A DNA stretch of 16,368 bases, from contig CAYRPO010000023.1 in assembly GCA_964426305.1 (NCBI GenBank), positions 1 through 16,368 of the forward strand, given 5' to 3'. Below are positions 13,406-16,368 of the stretch, in pieces. Position 1 is the stretch's first letter; every line of letters starts with the position of its first letter. Source of the DNA: CAYRPO01 sp964426305 (GTDB lineage Bacteria > Patescibacteriota > Saccharimonadia > Saccharimonadales > CAIOMD01). The position numbers and the translations under genes are program-made. The notes beneath the pieces are model-generated. The model did not search any database. It worked only from the letters and a program-made list of their open reading frames with translations, and was not told where the DNA came from.

Positions 13406-14889
13406 ATGAAAATTGCAGTTTTGGGCTATGACGTGGAAGGCAGGGCATCGTATGAGTATTACAAACGACAAGGCCACAATGTCGTCATACACGATCAAAA
13501 TGTTGACTTGGCCGTACCACTTGGTGCTTCTGCTGTTTTGGGCGAAACGTACTTAGACAACCTAGATTCATACGATCTGTTGCTTCGGACGCCAGGGCTC
13601 CATTCGCAAAAGATCCTCGACAAAAACCCGGGTGTTTCTAGCAAAATTTGGAGCGGTACGAATGAATTTTTCAAAGTATGTCCTACAAAAAATCTCATTG
13701 GCGTTACCGGCACAAAGGGCAAAGGTACAACATCAACACTGGTTGCTCGTATCTTAGAAGCATCCGGACATACGGTACACTTGGGTGGTAACATTGGCAA
13801 AGCAGCACTTGCCATGCTTCCCGACATACATGCCGATGACTGGGTTGTACTAGAACTGTCAAACTTTCAGCTGTGCGACATACAATCATCACCAACCATT
13901 GCAACGTGCCTTATGACAGTGCCAGAACATCTAGACTTTCATGCCACTGCCGAAGAATATTTCGCTGCGAAAGCCAATCTGTTCTTACACCAAACTANNN
14001 NNNNNNNNNNNNNNNNNNNNNNNNNNNNNNNNNNNNNNNNNNNNNNNNNNNNNNNNNNNNNNNNNNNNNNNNNNNNNNNNNNNNNNNNNNNNNNNNNGCC
14101 ACTGCCGAAGAATATTTCGCTGCGAAAGCCAATCTGTTCTTACACCAAACTACCGCCGACACCGCCATATATAATGCTCTTTCGCAGATGTCGGTGCGCA
14201 TCGCAAGCCAATCAAACGCGACAAAGATCACTTACGAAGTTCCTGCCGCACCGAACGACACACCTGAACATCGCGGCGGAGCCTATGTTCAGGACGGTGG
14301 CATATACTTTGCAGATGTGTACGTATGCGCCGTGGCAGATGTTGAGCTACTTGGCAGACATAATCTTGAAAACGTTTGCGCAGCCATAGCCACCACGTGG
14401 CACATTGTGGCTGGTAATGTCATGGCCATAAAGCAGGCGCTGCTTGGGTACAAAGGTCTGGAACACCGACTGGAATTTGTCGCCGAAAAGCATGGCATTC
14501 GCTACTATGACGACAGTTTTGCGACTACCCCAGAAACAACCATTGCCGCCATGCGAGCGTTTGAAGAACCGAAAATCATGATCTTGGGAGGTTCCGACAA
14601 AGGCATAAGCCTACAGCCAGTTATAGACGAAGTGCTGCGCAGTAACGTTCGTCATGTGATCGCAGTTGGTTACATGGCAGATGTATTTGTCGACGGCCTC
14701 GCCGACCAAGATTTTTTTGCAGTCACTACCATTCGATCAAACATGCACGACATTGTTCAAGCTGCAACAGAAGAGGCACAGGCTGGTGACGTCGTATTGC
14801 TGTCGACCGCCTGTGCAAGCTTTGACATGTTCAAAAATTACAAAGACCGGGGTGAGCAGTTCAAGCAAACGGTTTTGGCCCTTTCATAA
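13406..14889 (+). CDS. murD: MurD, UDP-N-acetylmuramoyl-L-alanine:D-glutamate ligase, interrupted by a scaffold gap
   Basis: The cytoplasmic Mur ligase adds D-Glu to UDP-MurNAc-L-Ala. The N-terminal Rossmann-like domain begins MKIAVLGYDV. The ATP site is GTKGKGTT (102-109), followed by LELSNFQL (SSFQL-type), VPEHLDFH and YFAAK (K189, the position usually carbamylated). The C-terminal domain has HNLENVCAA, GLEHRLEF and YYDDSFATTPETT. Removing the 100 N and one copy of the flanking 55-bp repeat (155 bp) joins the two halves in frame into 442 aa, a normal MurD length, so I treat the gene as intact. The usual Lys of the NDSKATN motif is Phe320, which I have seen in Candidate Phyla Radiation homologues from memory only. 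The amino acid added could therefore be checked. Confidence 0.92.
13943..14152 (+). repeat. Identical 55-bp direct copies flanking the N gap in murD
   Basis: The sequence at 13943-13997 is repeated exactly at 14098-14152, and the 100 N lie between them. Both copies encode ATAEEYFAAKANLFLHQT in the murD frame. A 55-base overlap at contig ends is what a de Bruijn assembler using k=55 leaves, so this is almost certainly an unmerged overlap and not a biological repeat. Confidence 0.95.
13998..14097. other. Scaffold gap of 100 N
   Basis: Exactly 100 unknown bases, a conventional placeholder for a gap of unknown size. The flanking overlap and the intact MurD obtained after merging suggest that the true gap length is minus 55 bases. 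Confidence 0.98.
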
Positions 14890-14949
14890 AAAACGCCTCA
14901 TCCCATCAGATTATATCGTTTCTTATGCGATGAACAACTCCTCTTGCCA

Positions 14950-14955
14950 TATAAT
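14950..14955 (+). promoter_or_regulatory. Consensus -10 box for a leaderless membrane-protein gene
   Basis: A perfect TATAAT ends six bases before the ATG at 14962. There is no Shine-Dalgarno site and no good -35. It has the same spacing as the two genes before it. Confidence 0.55.
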
Positions 14956-14961
14956 TGTGGT

Positions 14962-16167
14962 ATGAGCAAAAAGAAAAAACATATATGGACCAATTTTAAC
15001 GACGTCAAAGAAGTGTATTTTGTCAGCTTCGGGTTACTGCTCGCCGGGGTCGCATGCATTGCCTGGTGGATGTACATCTATAAACACGAATGGATAGACG
15101 GTGGCGAAGTATACATCATGCTACCATTCATGTCTCTGATTGTGTTGCCACTTATCGGTGTTATGTTGATGGTTCTGTATACGATTGGTGCAACGGTATG
15201 GTACTACGTTCACGACGCATATAGCCCGCCAGCTCACACTACCGACGTTGCAGTCGATGAGGTCGTAAGATATTTATTAGCGAAAGGCTATGCACCAGAT
15301 AAGGACCACGCGCGCATCACATTCTCGCTGAAGACATATGCAGGCCAGTATGAGTGTCAGACACCGCTTATTCATGACGATACCGCTGAAAAGTGTCATG
15401 CGGTTAGTTTTGTGGCAATTGCTGGTCGTTGCTTGTACTCGATCACATACAAAGATCCTAGAAAATACGTGCCGAATTTTCGCCTGAATTCAATCCTGAA
15501 TGATACGATCATACCGCAAACCGATTTTCACACCACCGACTACCAGCAAGCACCGCTTCCTGGCGATGTGGCAAAGATTTTTGATCTACAGACCAATCCT
15601 CATGATACTAACGAAACAATGCAGATCTTCGGCCCAGATACACTATTGAATTTGATGCGGGAAGGATACGAGTTTGACTACTATGCCCAAAATGACGAGC
15701 TAACCCTACTGTTTGTTGGACCACTCAATGGGCCAACCATTGAGCACTATATACAAAAAAGCAGACAGCTTGTCGATATGCTTTTGCGCCGTGATGTCAC
15801 AACACAAGCAAGCCGATCGATGATCCGTACACTGATACACAAAGCAGCGATCATCGACAAACAGCTCGATCAATATTTTTTTACGCTATTAAAAACATTG
15901 GGTATATTTTTTGGTTCAGCATTTTTATCGGTATATGTCGCATCATTTGCAGAAAGTGCACTTGGTGGCATCGCAATCTTCATAGGTATTTTACTGTTTT
16001 TGGTTTGCATATTATCACTGGTGATTTTGTTCTTGCTTACGGCTATCGTACTGTTCGTGCCAATGGTTTTTATGATGTTGCGGGTCGTAGATTCATCCCG
16101 GAATCACATAGCGGTACGACAGGCTAAGCGCGCGCAGGCATATCTGCAGCAAAAATATAGCTACTGA
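14962..16167 (+). CDS. Hypothetical four-helix membrane protein
   Basis: I use the ATG at 14962 (MSKKKKHIWTN) and not the earlier in-frame ATG at 14944, because the TATAAT box lies between them. The 401-aa product has two membrane helices near the N-terminus (about 19-40 and 50-79), a soluble region of about 230 residues (about 85-315) and two C-terminal helices (about 320-345 and 350-380), then a basic tail. The soluble part contains alternating hydrophobic strands and acidic patches but no motif I can name. Cysteines appear in YECQT, EKCHAV and GRCLY. It follows murD by 72 bp and converges on folD with only nine bases between stops. A cell-envelope role is possible from its neighbour; the function is unknown. 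Confidence 0.82.
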   Translation: MSKKKKHIWTNFNDVKEVYFVSFGLLLAGVACIAWWMYIYKHEWIDGGEVYIMLPFMSLIVLPLIGVMLMVLYTIGATVWYYVHDAYSPPAHTTDVAVDEVVRYLLAKGYAPDKDHARITFSLKTYAGQYECQTPLIHDDTAEKCHAVSFVAIAGRCLYSITYKDPRKYVPNFRLNSILNDTIIPQTDFHTTDYQQAPLPGDVAKIFDLQTNPHDTNETMQIFGPDTLLNLMREGYEFDYYAQNDELTLLFVGPLNGPTIEHYIQKSRQLVDMLLRRDVTTQASRSMIRTLIHKAAIIDKQLDQYFFTLLKTLGIFFGSAFLSVYVASFAESALGGIAIFIGILLFLVCILSLVILFLLTAIVLFVPMVFMMLRVVDSSRNHIAVRQAKRAQAYLQQKYSY

Positions 16168-16176
16168 CTATCGCGT

Positions 16177-16368
16177 CTACATACTGCTTGCACGGATAAC
16201 GTTTTCAAACAGTGCACAGACAGTCAGCGGGCCAACACCGCCTTTTTGAGGCGTGAGCGTAAGGTCGTCTCGCTCGTAAACTTCTGGCGCTAAATCTCCA
16301 ACCGTCTTACCGTCTTCGCTCGCTACACCAGCGTCTACAACAACGGCCCCTGCCTTGATCATATCTGA
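16177..16368 (-). CDS. folD: FolD, C-terminal 63 residues (5' part off the right edge)
   Basis: The frame enters from the right edge (SDMIKAGAVVVDAGV) and contains GKTVGDLAP, then TPQKGGVGPLT, ending ENVIRASSM. This is the C-terminal NADP-binding part of bifunctional methylene-tetrahydrofolate dehydrogenase/cyclohydrolase. Known enzymes have TPVPGGVGPMT here; PQK replaces PVP while GGVGP is intact. The enzyme interconverts 5,10-methylene- and 10-formyl-tetrahydrofolate in the cytoplasm. The catalytic Lys and most of the protein are outside the window. It converges with the plus-strand membrane-protein gene, and no terminator hairpin is visible in the nine-base gap. Confidence 0.92.
   Translation of the reverse strand, partial: SDMIKAGAVVVDAGVASEDGKTVGDLAPEVYERDDLTLTPQKGGVGPLTVCALFENVIRASSM

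Noticed and set aside
13943..14152. Biological direct repeat or phase-variable duplication in murD
   Set aside because: Copies are identical, exactly 55 bp, and directly abut both ends of a placeholder gap.
13873..14389. Two separate murD fragments or a frameshifted pseudogene
   Set aside because: The break coincides with a 100-N gap and a 55-bp duplicated contig end; merging restores one full-length frame.
1..16368. Alternative genetic code with TGA as Gly, as in Gracilibacteria and SR1
   Set aside because: TGA ends the moxR, DUF58, PlsC-like and both hypothetical membrane-protein genes at family-appropriate or operon-consistent places.

Overview
The window looks like part of a Candidate Phyla Radiation genome, most probably Saccharibacteria (TM7). 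The support is family-level recognition: a secreted PKD protein with a Saccharibacteria-like N-terminal module, a 7TM-GAF histidine kinase, a lone CheY-like regulator ending in a KAEMTPRQVAELVK-type tail, and a small DUF5663-like protein. The code appears standard, because TGA ends several genes at sensible places. No tRNA, rRNA, CRISPR array or transposase was seen.

Layout. (1) 1-811, minus: start of a secreted PKD-domain surface protein that runs off the left edge. (2) About 930-6375: a GC-rich block (sampled lines near 57-63% G+C against roughly 38-45% in the kinase region). It holds two divergent operons. A minus operon encodes a four-helix membrane protein and a lipoprotein with a Gly-rich tail and 19 consecutive prolines. 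A plus operon encodes a MoxR-type AAA+ ATPase, a DUF58 protein and a membrane-anchored VWA protein. Between them lies an AT-rich stretch of about 650 bp. Both operons have strong Shine-Dalgarno sites and highly structured 5' leaders and 3' ends, unlike most flanking genes. (3) 6399-12379, minus: a likely transcription unit, in transcription order a GNAT-fold acyltransferase, a membrane SAM methyltransferase, a histidine kinase, a DUF5663-like protein and a large unknown protein. (4) 12378-16167, plus: a PlsC-like acyltransferase, a CheY-like response regulator, MurD and an unknown four-helix membrane protein. (5) 16177-16368, minus: C-terminal end of FolD.

Points to remember. murD contains a 100-N scaffold gap flanked by identical 55-bp sequences, best read as an unresolved k-mer overlap; collapsing it gives one intact 442-aa MurD. 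Several plus- and minus-strand genes have a -10 hexamer ending 5-6 nt before ATG, which predicts leaderless mRNAs. Genes inside the minus unit instead use an internal GGAG.

Two candidate systems deserve attention. One is the GNAT + PlsC + methyltransferase group around a shared GCATGC start site, beside a sensor kinase and a receiver; it could make an acylated amino-acid lipid or signal. The other is the GC-rich MoxR/DUF58/VWA and polyproline-lipoprotein block with its RNA leaders, possibly acquired from another lineage such as an actinobacterial host.
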